Below, piece by piece: positions 1-11,513 of a DNA stretch of 64,000 nucleotides. This stretch comes from Aphanomyces cochlioides (lineage: Eukaryota; Oomycota; Saprolegniomycetes; Saprolegniales; Verrucalvaceae). The notes beneath the pieces were generated by a model. The model saw only the letters and a program-made list of their open reading frames with translations. It was not told the origin of the DNA and made no database searches. The stretch lies in assembly GCA_019828595.1 (NCBI GenBank), contig JAHQRK010000022.1, positions 744,001 to 808,000 of the forward strand, written 5' to 3'. The position numbers were made by a program, and so were the translations under genes. Positions within the stretch are counted from its first letter, which is position 1, and the number at the start of each line of letters is the position of its first letter.

Positions 1-1073
1 AGCACGATCGCCACGTGCTTCGTTGGTTTGGTGTTTGGGACGACACGGCCAAGCTGTACGGCACGACGCATCGATACACACTGCATTTCTTCTTGGCGGA
101 CAACACGGTCGAGATCCGCGAGTCGTACGAACGCAATAGCGGCTGTGATCCGTTCCCGAAGCTCTTGAATCGCTCTCGTCTCCTCAAACATCCCAAGCTA
201 GAAGGTCCTTTTGCCACTGCTCTCACGAGCGCGACGCCGACAGATGAAGGTGAATACTTTAGCTGGGAAGATTTGGCCGTTGGCACTTACATCAACATCT
301 ACAACCGATCGATTCTCCTGCTCGACGCCGATGCTAGCACGAGAGATTGGTACATTGCGCATGGGCTACACGTCGGTGACCGCTTGGAACTCCCTGACAA
401 CCAAGTCAAGCCCCCCTCGTTTGTGCCACCGCCACACAACGGCATCGGGTCTGAGCTCGATTCGCTCCAGTCTTGCTTCCATTTGACGCCCAAGCCGCCC
501 CGTAAAACCATGGAGGAGACGGACAACAAGATCATTCTGCGCTTCTGCGCTCGCATGGCGACGACCAAGCCGGAAGATATTCACCGCCGCTTCATTGTGA
601 GCTTGATGATGTGTGATAAATCCATCATGATCATGGAGCCCCCGCAGCGGAACAGCGGCATTGGGGGCGGGAAATTCCTCGAACGAGGCGTACACAAGCA
701 TCCCAAGCGCGGCACGCCGTTCGTCCCATCGGATTTCTACGTCGGGGCGACGATCCACGTCGTTGGCCAAGACTTTGTCCTTGACAACATGGACGAATAC
801 TCGGCCAAGTTTATGGAAGCCAATGCAAAGGAGTTTCCCATGGCCGATCCAGCGCCAGTGCTAGCCAAGCTCCGTGCCGCCCCCCAAGCGGCATTTTGGA
901 AACGCACGCAAGGGCTCAAGGAGATATCGGAAGCGCAGGCGAAAGCATGGCTCCAGGAAGAATTCCAACTGGTGGACCATCAAGTCATCGCCCTCGTACG
1001 GCTTTGTTCCACGGATGACAGCGACGCCATGGACCTTGCAACGCTTCGAGCCTTCGTCGACAAGCAAAAGTAG
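1..1073 (+). CDS. EFHC-like DM10-domain axonemal protein, 5' end missing
   Basis: The reading frame is already open at the left edge (codons from base 3), so this is the 3' part of a longer gene. Two DM10 (DUF1126) repeats are visible: residues about 1-115, with a VLRW..VWDD start and a GDRLELP end, and about 165-275, with IILRF and a KHPKRGTPF..SDFYVGATI core. A helical tail ends in a possible degenerate EF-hand (DDSDAMDLATLRAFV). DM10 repeats define the EFHC1/EFHC2 proteins, inner-microtubule proteins of motile cilia. Three repeats are usual, so one probably lies upstream of the window. In an oomycete this fits a zoospore flagellum protein. The stop is TAG at 1071-1073. The gene converges on the TFIIH gene with only 35 bp between the stop codons. 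Confidence 0.85.
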   Translation, partial: HDRHVLRWFGVWDDTAKLYGTTHRYTLHFFLADNTVEIRESYERNSGCDPFPKLLNRSRLLKHPKLEGPFATALTSATPTDEGEYFSWEDLAVGTYINIYNRSILLLDADASTRDWYIAHGLHVGDRLELPDNQVKPPSFVPPPHNGIGSELDSLQSCFHLTPKPPRKTMEETDNKIILRFCARMATTKPEDIHRRFIVSLMMCDKSIMIMEPPQRNSGIGGGKFLERGVHKHPKRGTPFVPSDFYVGATIHVVGQDFVLDNMDEYSAKFMEANAKEFPMADPAPVLAKLRAAPQAAFWKRTQGLKEISEAQAKAWLQEEFQLVDHQVIALVRLCSTDDSDAMDLATLRAFVDKQK

Positions 1074-1108
1074 GGGGAAAGGAGTACCGTAGCTGTAGTT
1101 GTATACTG

Positions 1109-2924
1109 TTAAAACGCTTTCAAGGATCCACCATCGTCTTCTAAGAATGGAATGTTGAGCTGGTCCAGGAATGGCGTCAAGAGCGGCGCGAGCGTTGTCT
1201 TCTCAGCTGGCGGCAATTTATTCCGAATGCGCTCCAAGTGTTCAAATTTGTCGCCCATCTTGGCCTTGATGCGCTCTAACTTGACGCGCGCATCTGGGTC
1301 CAACAGCGCTTTGGCTTTGAAACTCAGGTAGTGGCGCAGTAATTCGCTCACGTCGTGGAAATGGTTGGTGAGCTGTGTCTTGAAATCACTACAGAGTCGC
1401 CATGAAATCTACTCAAGAGAAGAAGGGCATTTCTACCTGGAAATGAACCGTGTGTCCGTTTGTTTCTGTGCCAAGTCATTGTTGTCATTCGATTCTTGAA
1501 TCACATCTTGCAAAATGGCATCGCCGCGCTCTACAACCAAACTCAAGCTCTAACAAGTCAAGGAAATTTCAACCTGGAAATGCCGCTGATAAATTCAAAG
1601 GCTGCTTGACCAAACTGGCCAGAGCGCTCTGGGCCAGACGCCACGTCGTTGCTGGCGTGGATTCAGCCGCTTTTTTCTCCTGGCTGTCCTAGAATTCAGG
1701 AATTTCAGCAACTTTGGCAACGCAGAAAGAGTATACCTCTTGCTCAAAATATCGCGACGGATTGTCCAAATTGAGAGGAAGCATTTCTTCCGGTGGTGCG
1801 ACTTGTAAATCTTCGATTTCGACAGCGGCAGCGACGGAATCAACCGGTGCCACGGCGTGATTTGTCTTCACTTGGAGCACGTCCGCCCCGTGACGATTGA
1901 ATTTCACCAACGAAGTCGTTTCGACGGCATCTTTTGGATCTTTGGACTTGACATCGTACGAAGCGCTGAGATTGATCAATTGATCGACGTGGCGCACGTC
2001 GGGAGGACCATTCTGAAACTTTTGAGCTTGCAGTTTGGCCTCGTACTTGGTAAAGATGTCTTCTTGGTGCTGTTGCTGTGCTTTGTTGGCGTGATCTCGA
2101 TGCGCGTACTTGCTCTTGACGAAAAGGCCCCAAAATTCAATGCCACTCATCTTGTCAGGCACTTGCTCTTGATATGCGAGGTATACGACGGGATATTGCA
2201 CGAAGATTTGATGGATAATGTCGGGATTCAAATTATACTTGACGCTCTTGCCGCCGCTTTGGTTCTCCCCTTGAACGTCTGACAGGATCTCGGATGTTTT
2301 GCCGACTTTTTGGCGCTTGGCGCTCTCCGCAAGCAGAAGTTGTCGACGTACGGGCAGGTTCCAGAAATCGGCATCAGAAATGAGCCCGCCTACGAGCAAT
2401 TCCATTCAGGAAGGCGCGAAATATTGATTCTATACCTGTCACCATGTCGGTATACTGTCGCTTAAGAGTATTTGGATATTTCTGCAAGAGAAGAGCGCGT
2501 TGCTTTCGCTCCGCGTCGGTAGTTCCTACTAAACGTGATGAATTTATGATAAATCCTCGAGGAACGTACCGTCATGAGGTCCTTGAGTGATCTTTTGGCT
2601 TAATTGCTGTTTCGTTCGCTGCAATTCGTCGTTGGACTTGAACTCGATCGTATATGTTATCGATGGGATTGAGGAGGAGGCGTTTCGCTGTCGGAATCGC
2701 ATCATAAACCGCTTTGGCGCGGAATTTGATCCAGAGGACGCGGCTGACACATTCACTTGGAGATCTTGGATGTCTTTGAACGCGATGGAAAACTTGCGCG
2801 AGACCGTCTTGACAAAAATGGCTTCTCGTACGAGAATGATCGCAACTCCTTCTTCTTTCTTGCCGCCATCGCGCTTTTCCGTCAACTTGACGCGCACCGC
2901 TCCTTCCGGCAAATTATCGCTCAT
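1109..2924 (-). CDS. TFB1: TFIIH core subunit p62/Tfb1, six exons
   Basis: Exons are 2924-2570, 2528-2436, 2389-1737, 1688-1574, 1530-1437 and 1388-1109. All five introns are GT-AG and 41-48 nt, and together the exons give a continuous frame of 529 residues. The N-terminus (about 1-110) is a PH-like domain as in p62 (VRVKLTEKRDGGKKEEG start). Two BSD domains follow, with the paired motifs SDADFWNLP near 155 and SGIEFWGLFVKSKY near 235. The C-terminus is helical (VSELLRHYLSFKAK). p62 is the structural subunit of the TFIIH core that recruits TFIIE, XPC and activators in transcription initiation and nucleotide excision repair. The start is the first ATG before the PH domain; upstream in-frame sequence is low-complexity. 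An ATG inside intron 2 gives an alternative ORF start that I reject because splicing restores the BSD fold. Confidence 0.88.
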
Positions 2925-3995
2925 CTTTGCATGTGTGCCTTCCGGAACCCCTGCCACCCTAAACCCTTCAACCCCAATAATAACAAACCCCTTAACCCCT
3001 ACAACCCCTAAAATAAAACCCAATCAAGGTGATGACATTTGAAACATGTGATGAAAAATGGATTGAAGTGCTTCATGCAAGGCTCTGCGTCGTGCTCGTC
3101 GTGACCGTCGAGAAAAGGTGGGAAGAGGAATGGAGATATAGAAGAAGCTACACGACCAGGTTAATCAGACCTCTTGTTGGAATAAATAAACGCCATTTGT
3201 CTGACACTTACTACGCAGTACTAGTAATTGATAAAGATGGCGACTGCCACGACGCAGCCTAGGGCCTTCAAATTTAAAGAAGAAACACATCTCGTGGGTT
3301 CAATAGCCTTTATTTGTTGCGCGGTCTGTACGATGTCGATGGTTCCGCAAATAGCTCTAATCCATTGTTACGAGGACACATCAAACTCTATGGGAGACTC
3401 TGAAGTTCATGGTTTGTATCCGCAAATTTCATATCAATGTGATGCCTACAGCCTCCCCGACTAACAATGCCCCGATCGCCATGACAGAGGGCAGAGGCAC
3501 CATGAGCCACTTTTACCGAGTCATATTATCATACGACAAGCAAGTTGTTGCAAAGGTTTTTCGTCATTCTACAGTCGAACCTCCTTGACAAAAGTGCCAT
3601 GACGACGATTGGTGCTCATGAGCAACAGGGATGGCAACCAAGCCACAACGGCTAATGGTAGCCACAGATTCCCAACTGCAGCAACAGAGCGACGTTGCTT
3701 CAATCACTGGACTCATCCTCATGCTGCAAGCTGCCAAATTATCATTGTCATGGACGATCCAGCCAGTTGAAGATTAAGGCAAAATTATTGCCTAAAACCA
3801 GCCAATCAAATCATGCCATGGCAATAAATTAGCCAATCAAGTCAGTTTATCTTATGTATTAATTGTACTATACGTTTTCCCATACACTTGTCAAATTGTA
3901 TTAGCCAATCATAACACAGACATGAAATATTTTTAACCAATCAATTGTAAGATGAATCTGGATCGCCTTCAAAAGTGCAATTTGGCACCACAACG
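2925..3995. other. Intergenic spacer with C-rich tract and CCAAT cluster
   Basis: No supportable gene. At 2940-3020, just upstream of the TFIIH start, is a degenerate C-rich run of CCCTAA/ACCCC-like units, which probably lies in the 5' leader or promoter. At 3799-3946 are four copies of an RCCAATCA motif in AT-rich sequence, ending about 50 bp before the next start codon. The small ORFs between 3029 and 3464 show no recognisable domain. Confidence 0.6.
3799..3946. promoter_or_regulatory. Cluster of four CCAAT boxes upstream of the 3996 gene
   Basis: AGCCAATCAA, TAGCCAATCA, TTAGCCAATC and AACCAATCAA occur within 150 bp, all in the same orientation, and the last is about 50 bp before the ATG. 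They fit the NF-Y-type consensus (RRCCAATCA). Regulation by NF-Y is inference; the motif clustering is seen directly. Confidence 0.45.
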
Positions 3996-5220
3996 ATGGA
4001 CATGGCGAAGAATCAAAAAGCTCGCAAGATGATGGAATATCGCCTGGAAAAGAAAGCCGAGCTTTCGCGGCTGCACGAAACTATTGCGTCGCTTGAGAGT
4101 ATGAAGCGGAATATGATGGCCAAAGCACCACGGACGCTCTTGTGGGAGGATGTTGCGACTGCGCTGGCTGAAGACAGACGACTGGCGCAGTGCCAACAGC
4201 GCAATTTGCGAAAACAACTGGTGAAACAAGGGCAGCTTGCAAAAGAAATGTACGCATGGGTTGTCGCCAATGTTTTCAATCCAAACTGAGGTAATACCGT
4301 AGCTCGCTTGAGGCATTTTCACGTATTGTGGGAGGTAGAAATCTCTCAACACAAACACATTAACGTGGCGGCATGTCAGTCTTGCCTCGAATCCAACCAC
4401 GCGGGGGCTTGGAAAAGAATGGATTACCAAGCAAATGTACCACAATACAGAGCGTTTCATGCTCGAAAACGGATTGCCCCCGTTTGAATCCGACTACTGG
4501 TTTGACTGCCCCAGAAGTGCACATTTTCAATTCGACGACGACGATGGACACTACACATTGGTGGCCACACACTATGGAAAAAGGCGCGGTGAGATGAAGA
4601 AGTACATCGATGCCATGCATTCTATTCTTTTGTTTGAGCTGGGCGTTGTGGAGTACACTCAGGTACCTAGTCCGATTTGTACAAATACCTAAGTACCTCC
4701 ATAGATTATGTACCAGGCGCATGAAAATACGTACCAGTATGTTTCAAGCAACGAAGAGCACGTGAATCTTCTCGTGGGAATCTTTCTCGCTGCCGATCAA
4801 TGTGTAGCCGTCGTTCAGCACATTCATGACGACGAGATGAATCCGTCCACGCGACGATATCGGAATCGATCGGCTTGGTACGAAAGATAAATCATTTGCC
4901 TTCGGTGTCTAACGGTCTAAACCTCTAGGGTTGTCACCGATCAAGTCAAGGGGGATTCATCGTCGTTTACTTATCGCATTGTTGCATGTGCAACGCAGAG
5001 TATGACACCAAAGGGGGAGTTTGCCCCCCCCCTCGAAGTTGATGCTGCAGACTTCAAAGTGGATTTGTCATCGTGTCCACACCACTTGAAAGCACAGAGG
5101 TTTCCAAATCTCTATAAATCTGCTCGATATCAGGCCATGAAGGAACTTCGCCCAGTCCAGTGGCAATTTCCCCCCGGAGTCGCCAAACCATGGGAGACAT
5201 CACCACCAAGTCACGATTAA
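3996..5220 (+). CDS. Four-exon oomycete family protein of unknown function
   Basis: Exons 3996-4271, 4339-4662, 4705-4877 and 4929-5220 join in frame to 354 residues, with GT-AG introns of 67, 42 and 51 nt. The N-terminal about 90 residues are a charged coiled coil (KARKMMEYRLEKKAELSRL) followed by a LLWEDVATALAEDRR element. The middle holds a WRHVS..GKEWITKQMYHNTE motif and the C-terminal half is a compact alpha/beta region. This pattern resembles a large uncharacterised saprolegnialean family (from memory, not searched). The start is the first ATG; the frame upstream only has GTG. Without splicing it looks broken: there is a TGA at 4287 and a TAA at 4888, but both fall inside introns. The first intron donor (GTTTTC) is the weakest of the three. 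Confidence 0.6.
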
Positions 5221-5434
5221 TTGTGACATTCCTGCTCGTTGTTGTCTGTGAATGTTCGTTGATGGTGTTAATGTCAAGATTCTGTTCCCTGTGAGCTTCG
5301 ATCCCTGGCATGGACATCATCTGGATGTATAGAAAGTAAATTCGCATACTTTGTCGATTGGAATTCACAGCTCGAGTGTAGCCATTTTCACCATGGCCTA
5401 GCTTAATTGTCACGGCGGACTTTTTATCAATTAT

Positions 5435-5511
5435 CGTCACCCTGCGGTGACGAAAAGGTTGCCTGTGAACTTGTAACGTCAACGATGGTCACTGTATAGT
5501 GACATAGTCAC
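5435..5511. promoter_or_regulatory. GTCAC/GTGAC palindrome cluster before the DMT gene
   Basis: Two perfect inverted repeats with 4-nt centres sit 65-133 bp upstream of the 5568 ATG: CGTCACC-CTGC-GGTGACG at 5435-5452 and GTCACT-GTAT-AGTGAC at 5488-5503. A further GTCAC lies at 5507-5511. The repetition of one half-site suggests an operator or dimer-binding element; the binding factor is unknown. Confidence 0.4.
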
Positions 5512-5567
5512 TAATTTGTGTGGCACAAAAGTTCGTTGGAACAATTTTGTTTGGTTGCGACACCAGC

Positions 5568-6692
5568 ATGGCGTCGACACCGCTTTGGGCTTATGGCGTC
5601 TTGCTCGTCGCCGTTCTTGCTATGTCTTCTGGCGGTGTTTGGTTTGCTCTGTTGACGGAGACACCGCCGCTGCTCCAGGCTTTCTGGCGTCTCATTCTTA
5701 CGGTGGCGATTCAAGTGGTTGGATTTGTCCATGAACTTCGAAGCGATGCAAGTCTTGATGCTGCGTTCTGGAGTCGTTTCCAGCAAAATTGGCTATTGCT
5801 CACGATCATCGGCATGGCACTTGGAGTGCACTTTGGCTCGTGGGGCTGGAGTGTCGCTCATACTTCGTTGCTGGACTCGCTTTTGTTGGTCTGCTCGTCG
5901 CCACTGTTGCTCGTTGTGATCATGACTCTTCGATGGCTCTATCGACGATTTGTTGCACCCAATGCTGCCCAAGACACGAAAACTGACCGGGCTCCTCGTG
6001 AGACGGATGATCTGCTCGCCACTGAGCAGCCATCGTCGCCATCGCTCTTCCACTTGATTGTCTGCCCACTCAATCCTCTTCCACCAACTTGGCTCGAAGT
6101 TATCGGCTCTGTCGTTGGTTTCTCTGGCGTCTTGGTCTTGCTTATCTCGAGCCCAACGTCTGAAGAAGGACATGACGTGACATTGGCTGGCAACGCTGCT
6201 GCTTTGCTTGGTGCTTTGGCCATTCTTTTGTACCTCGAAGGGGGAGCTGGTTGCCGCAAGTGGATGCCACTTTTTGTGTACGCGTTGCCCGTGACTGCAA
6301 TTGCCGCCCTTGAGCTAGCCATTGCTTCGCTCGTCTTTGAAGGCACGTCAGTGTGGGGACTTGAACCTACTTCGTTGTTGGGTTTTCTCGGCGATGGTCG
6401 AAGCTTTGGCCTTGCTTTCGGTGCGGCAGCAGTCTCTGGCATTCTTGGCCACACTTGTGCAAACCTGGCCGTCAAGTTTGCCAGTCCTTTGGTCATTTCA
6501 GTGTCGATCTTGTGGGAGCCCCTTCTCGGCAGCGCCATGGGATATATGGTTGGCGTCCAAGGACCCCCCGATTTCTCGGCTCTGATTGCAGCTCCACTAT
6601 TATTGATCGGTGCGTTCATGGTCACCTTGGGTGGGCGTCCAAACGACCACCAGGAGAGTTTTACCGAACGCGTACAATCCGAAGTGGCTTAG
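5568..6692 (+). CDS. DMT-superfamily (EamA-like) transporter
   Basis: Single-exon gene of 374 residues from the ATG at 5568; the open frame extends to 5520 but has no earlier ATG. About ten hydrophobic segments are visible. The first pair carries SSGGVWFALLTETPPLLQAFWRL, typical of the first EamA repeat (a helix, then a P-x-x-x-x-x-x-R substrate-face helix). The second repeat ends with SPLVISVSILWEPLLGSAMGY, the common EamA P-x-x-x-x-x-x-x-E-P-x-x-G pattern. A charged cytoplasmic loop (about residues 135-170) separates the halves. The family moves small metabolites across plasma or organelle membranes, and no substrate can be assigned. The palindrome cluster 65-133 bp upstream may regulate it. 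Confidence 0.75.
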   Translation: MASTPLWAYGVLLVAVLAMSSGGVWFALLTETPPLLQAFWRLILTVAIQVVGFVHELRSDASLDAAFWSRFQQNWLLLTIIGMALGVHFGSWGWSVAHTSLLDSLLLVCSSPLLLVVIMTLRWLYRRFVAPNAAQDTKTDRAPRETDDLLATEQPSSPSLFHLIVCPLNPLPPTWLEVIGSVVGFSGVLVLLISSPTSEEGHDVTLAGNAAALLGALAILLYLEGGAGCRKWMPLFVYALPVTAIAALELAIASLVFEGTSVWGLEPTSLLGFLGDGRSFGLAFGAAAVSGILGHTCANLAVKFASPLVISVSILWEPLLGSAMGYMVGVQGPPDFSALIAAPLLLIGAFMVTLGGRPNDHQESFTERVQSEVA

Positions 6693-7858
6693 ATGTCTTT
6701 TGGAGTTTTAGAGTATTGTGAAATACAAGAGGAGAATGTACTCTCCTTCATATTTCCAGCGTCCCATGAGCCCCACCAGAGCTTTACTGCCCCAGGAAGT
6801 CCCCATTTGAACACCAATACGTTAAAGCCACGACATGACATCAGTAACCAAGGATGCCTTGGGAATAACTTGGACCTTGGCCAACAACCAGGTGAAAGAA
6901 GGCATGCAATGCCCAAGTTTTGAGTTGTACTGTACTAGTATACCGTTAATCAACGTTGTAGCTGACAGGTTTCTGCATCTCAGTGGCTGGATCTATTGGT
7001 AGAATGGGGATACCAACGAAGTCTTCATGCGATGAGCGACGTCGACACCTGTACAATCTATCACGATCCCTCCAATGCGACACTTGTCAATGTAATCATG
7101 ATCGACTTCGTGACCCTTCTTGCCCCCCCCCCCCACAGGTCGATCATGCAAATCTTTCACACCACGTCCAGTGTTTCACTTGCCCTTCAGGGGAGAAAGA
7201 ATTGACTACGGTATACATGTAGTTTACTTCTTTATCAATCCAAGCTAGAGTAATTCCGTTGAGCGTGCAGCCACCTTGTTCGAACGGCGGATGACAAAAC
7301 AAGTGCGGGGGGAAGATGAGGGGCCAAATGGAGCAAGGATGGTCTGGATGAACAGAGCCGCTCTCACGTGTCTGGCGAAAAGAGAGCGCCACGACGTGTG
7401 GAGTCTCCAGGGAGTGTATAAATACGTCGGAGAGTAACATTTTTGGGGGGTTGGGGGTTCACTCATCACATGGAGTGGATATATGAGTCGCATGACGAGA
7501 AGACTGTGGTATTTCGCGATGAGCAACACGTTTTCTGTGCAATGCGCCGCCAAGATTCCAAGGGACGCAGCTGAATGTAATCAGTCGACGTGGTTCTCTT
7601 TGTCCCCTCCGAAGTGATAAGATCTCATGGACTCTCGACTACCAGGCAATGGAGGGGGTCCTTGCTGGTATCAATAGTCGCCGAATGCCCGCCCCGGTTA
7701 AGGGGCGTCAAGCTGGGGAAATCATTCCTATCCTGTATACAGTACAAACTAAGCCGTGTGATTCATATTGCTGGCCTGGGAAACCCATTGAACTCAGGGG
7801 CGGCATTGAGCGCCGACTTTGGATCGCAATTCGTGATGCGCTGATGTCACCGCAGTTT
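6693..7858. other. Intergenic region with no clear gene
   Basis: Short ORFs occur on both strands at 6983-7222, 7245-7553 and 7590-7880 but show no recognisable domain. One plus-strand piece near 7135-7222, after a C10 run and CACAG acceptor-like site, encodes a short Cys/His-rich stretch (HHVQCFTCP); I cannot connect it to a gene. Confidence 0.4.
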
Positions 7859-8470
7859 GACCAGCCTCTCTGCCAATAAAACATTGTCAATGGACGTGAT
7901 TTCTTTCGCACATTTTCCGCCACTCTCTGCACAGACGGACGACAACACTGGCAACGCCATTTCGAGCTCGCCAGGCTTCAAAATCTCTGCACGATTGTCC
8001 GTGCCGTGCATTTCCCCCGTGAGACCATGGAATGCATAACACTATTAAATTGCGCACACTCAGACCTCCTTTGTGTCTTCCACGTTCTTGAGCAAAATCG
8101 TCGTGCGATCGAGTAAGATGAGAACGCAGATGTTGTTCCCTTCTGTCTTTTCGGCGTCGAGCCTCAACTTGTGCTCGTTTCTCGGGCGCCCACACCTTGT
8201 CACTGATAAGTTCTCGCACTGAATTAGTGTGAGTCCTCAAGTTGTAGGTACTGTGGAGGTGCCACTCAGAACTCATTACAAATACTGTACTTTACCCGAC
8301 TTAAACGCATCGACAAGACAACAAAGAGAGGCGTCTCTCTCTCTGTCCAACAGCCGTCGCCACGAGAGTCCATTTGGGATGGAAGAGAAACCTGATCTGT
8401 TCCCGAATGGAAAAATGGGCAAAAGCGACAAAGCTTCGGCTTCAAAATAGAACATAATATCAACGTTCAA
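7859..8470 (-). CDS. Possible small multi-exon gene, unrecognised
   Basis: Tentative. On the minus strand, an open stretch from the ATG at 8470 ends near a GTAAAG donor (about 8303). A second open stretch, about 8220-8095, encodes NNICVLILLDRTTILLKN. A 42-nt GT-AG intron (GTGGAAG to AATAG) would join this in phase to a third piece ending at a TGA near 7860, with KEITSIDNVLLAERLVKLR. The sizes fit the other introns here. The first junction cannot be placed in the same frame, however, and I recognise no domain. It could be a decayed gene. Confidence 0.2.
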
Positions 8471-10059
8471 CGCACATACATTCTATAAGTACATACTGCA
8501 CATTATCTAGTGGATATTGTACCTGTATTCACAGTGGGTCCTGACCTGGGTCCTATACAAACACTTATATTTTTAGTCCCAGGGAGGAATATCCATTTAT
8601 AGCATTTGAAAAGATTTGATTGGTTGTACAAAGAATATAATTATTGGTTAGAAAAAATGAAATTGGAGAAATTTCATTGGTTATATTTTCCATTTCAAGA
8701 GGAATGACAACATGAACCAAGCATCCATACACTGCGAAATTTATGAATAAAACCAGAATACATGTTCATTTTTCAATACTATTATAGTATGGCATATGGA
8801 GGCTAATTTCCGCTGTCGATGGACTTTGGTCTTGCCCTCGCTGCGAGAACAAAAGCCACACTGCCTAGGTTGCGTGCATATGTATGCTCTCTTGCGTTGT
8901 TAAGCTATAGATTTGAGCTGTATTCCTACGATTTTGCTCGTTTTAATTCCATTTGCAGCTCTAGTGTAGCTTATTGCTTGGTTGTTCATGAATTCTATTG
9001 TCATGAAGTGTACTTTTATCTTGATATGCCTCCAGCGGATGGAAATGTAAGTTATATTTTAGCCCATCAGTGGTGTGGGACCTGATGGAGCAATACCCAA
9101 GATATTTTCACTCTGGACTTAAAATAACTTGGGTTTCATCCGGATAAGTCTCGGACCTGACGAGACCTCCAGGGTCCCACAGCTCCGATACCTCCTGATA
9201 TCGTCGCATGGAGAACTCAGTATTGTGAGTCAAATATTATTGCGTTTGACATGCATGGAGATTTGCCCATTAATCCTAATCCTGGGACGATTAAAAGCTA
9301 TTCTTTGGGTATTGTCCTCAAGACCAGTTTCCCTACTCACTTGAATAAACTATTGAGAGGCAAACTCCGCCCAAAATGCTCTAATTTTCTCCGTCGTACT
9401 TGATTTCCTTGATAGGAATTTTCCCCTCAAGTTTTTCATGGAGTCTGACTTGTGCACAGTGTAGTTTCTCTACCAACTAATGTGCCAAGCCAAATTTGGT
9501 CATTGACCGCTCGCCATCCAAGGCTTTGACTTGGCGTTTGACAACGCTGTGGCCTTTTTGGTCAAGTTAACTTGCTGCCTGGCGTCATTGAAGTTGCAAA
9601 TACGACGCCGCCACACGGATGAGCAGCCCATGATGGATGGGCCAGCTGCTTTACGTTCTCTCTCCCTCTTTTGGCTCCAAGAACGCGGTCTTACGCTAGA
9701 CGCATCCTTGCAGCTATCATCCGAATGTCCATTGCTTGGATCACAGCTTAGCTCTGCGTACAATCGCGCACGGGTTTGGCAGCTTAGCGACAAGAACAAT
9801 TGAAAGGGCAGCCCCCCTCCCCTGGTTCTGACAAAGTTTCACACAATTCTTCTCATCTTCAGTCAAACGTTGACTCCCTCAGTATAATGACATTAAAGTC
9901 GACTTTGCTATATTGTAAGCGTGTATTCAGGGGAGTCAAGGTCAGTAGTGTCTGTAAAGTCAGGGAAATATCATACTGGTCGGATGTAAATAGTGTATCT
10001 TACACTATTTAGATGATAGGTGTGTACCACGAGGGGAGGCATTTGGCACGAGCCAGTGC
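8471..10059. other. Intergenic region, AT-rich then mixed
   Basis: At 8618-8690 there are three ATTGGTT (reverse CCAAT) motifs in AT-rich sequence. ORFs at 8819-9085, 9129-9344 and both strands of 9500-9803 have no recognisable domain. The GC content rises over 9500-9800, so an unrecognised exon there is possible, but nothing decides the strand. Confidence 0.4.
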
Positions 10060-11513
10060 ATGGAAGACACTTCTGCTGGCATCGCACAGTTTGTTGATCG
10101 AGAGAGCATGCATATTGGCGATGAACGTCCGGGCTGCTCGATTCCCTTCTTCCTCTTAGTCTGCGCGCCCGTCATGGCCGTCAAAATGAGCTGGAATGCG
10201 CAGTGGACAGCGATCGGACCAATCCTCTCGTCCAGTCTCACAGAACCATGGAAACTCCAGCTCATCCAACTGATTGGACCTTTTACTGGAATTCTCGTCG
10301 CGCCCGCCGTTGGCGTCCACAGCGATAGGTGCACGAGCAAGTATGGCCAACGTCGACCTTATATGTTCATTTCGGCGCTCTTGACATGTATCTGCTGGGG
10401 CATCATGGCCTACCTTAAAGACTGGTGCGGCGGCAACAACGATCTCTATGTTGCTTTGACAGTAATCTGCTACGTCTGGATGGACATTACGTGCAACGTG
10501 CTCCAAATGGTCACGTACCTCCTTATTGCCGACGTTGCAGGGCCACGACAAGTTACTGGTGCGTCCATTGCCTACTTGTATGGCGTTGTCGGTCAAATGG
10601 TCGTGTCGTTGTACATTTCCCTAGCCAAGAGTCCAGTCGTGACGAACCAGCTCCCGTCGTTCTTTGCTATGTTGATCTCCATCATGGTTATCACGGTTGT
10701 TCCTGTTTGCTATTTCGTCCGAGAGAACCCATGGGAGGCAATTCGCCGTTTGGACCCAAGAGTTGCCGAGTTTGAATCCGAGTACCCCGTGCGAGCTACT
10801 ACTATTTGGACAGCGTGGCGCGTTGGCATTCAGACATTGCCAGGCCCCCTTGCCATCTACGCACTCGCCTTGGGCTTTGCTCAAACGGGCTACCATGCTT
10901 ACAACACCGTCAAGAGTACGTCTGTTCCGTCATCATGCAGTTTTGACTGACCTTGCTTGTAGCTGGTTTCTTTGGGGTTAACATCTACCATGGTGCAAAC
11001 TGCATGCAGGTCACTTGTACTGCCGACGAAAAAGAAAAGTATGACAGCGGCGTCAACATGGCATCTGGAGCAGCAGACCAATTTTACAACGCCGTGGCCA
11101 TGCTTTTCCTGATTTTCTTGCCCATTTTGATCCAACGCATGGGCGCTCGTAATGTGGTCATTGCTTCGTTCATCCCCCAATGTCTCTTCATCGTCATGGC
11201 CTTCATCCACCCTGTATGGCTTTCAGTGCTCATCGTTGGCCTGGCTGCGCCGTCTCAATACGCCACGTTGGCTCTCCAAGTGCCATTGATTATCCACGTC
11301 TGCGGCATTGGTGATGAAAAAGTCGTCGGGCTCTATCTTGGTGCATTCAACACGGCGATTTGTGTCGGTCAAATCGTAACCTTTATCCTCTCAAGCGTCT
11401 TGTCTCTCACCACTCAAGGCAACATGCTTATGGTCTTGTTGGGGGGCGTCTTCAGCGTCCTCGCCCTTGGCATCATGCACTTTAAGTTTCAAGTGAAAAT
11501 GCATAGTTGGTAA
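10060..11513 (+). CDS. SUT/SLC45-like sugar transporter (GPH branch of MFS)
   Basis: Two exons, 10060-10915 and 10963-11513, separated by a 47-nt GT-AG intron, give 468 residues and about 12 membrane segments. The loop between helices 2 and 3 reads SDRCTSKYGQRRPYMFI, the S-D-x(n)-G-x-R-R-P signature of the sucrose/H+ symporter and SLC45 families. It is preceded by GPFTGILVAPAVG, also typical. These proteins co-transport disaccharides or glucose with protons across the plasma or vacuolar membrane. The substrate here is inferred only from family. The first ATG lies in a region with no upstream coding signal. Its neighbours are two further transporter genes, but there is no shared promoter or fusion. 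Confidence 0.82.

Noticed and set aside
1689..2405. Separate gene starting MELLVG in the TFIIH locus
   Set aside because: That ATG lies inside a 46-nt intron; splicing joins YTDMVT to GGLISDADFW and rebuilds a BSD domain.
2940..3020. Possible interstitial telomere repeat
   Set aside because: CCCTAA-like and ACCCC-like words occur but not as a regular array of any telomere unit; more likely a C-rich promoter tract.
4860..4930. Mutated splice donor (ATAAAT) making the 3996 gene a pseudogene
   Set aside because: A canonical GTACGA donor 11 bases upstream splices in frame to the same acceptor.
5939..6625. 228-codon minus-strand ORF
   Set aside because: Antisense shadow of the DMT transporter.
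7135..7222. LIM-like Cys/His exon
   Set aside because: Only about 28 codons, with no second half of a zinc-binding module and no clear partner exon.
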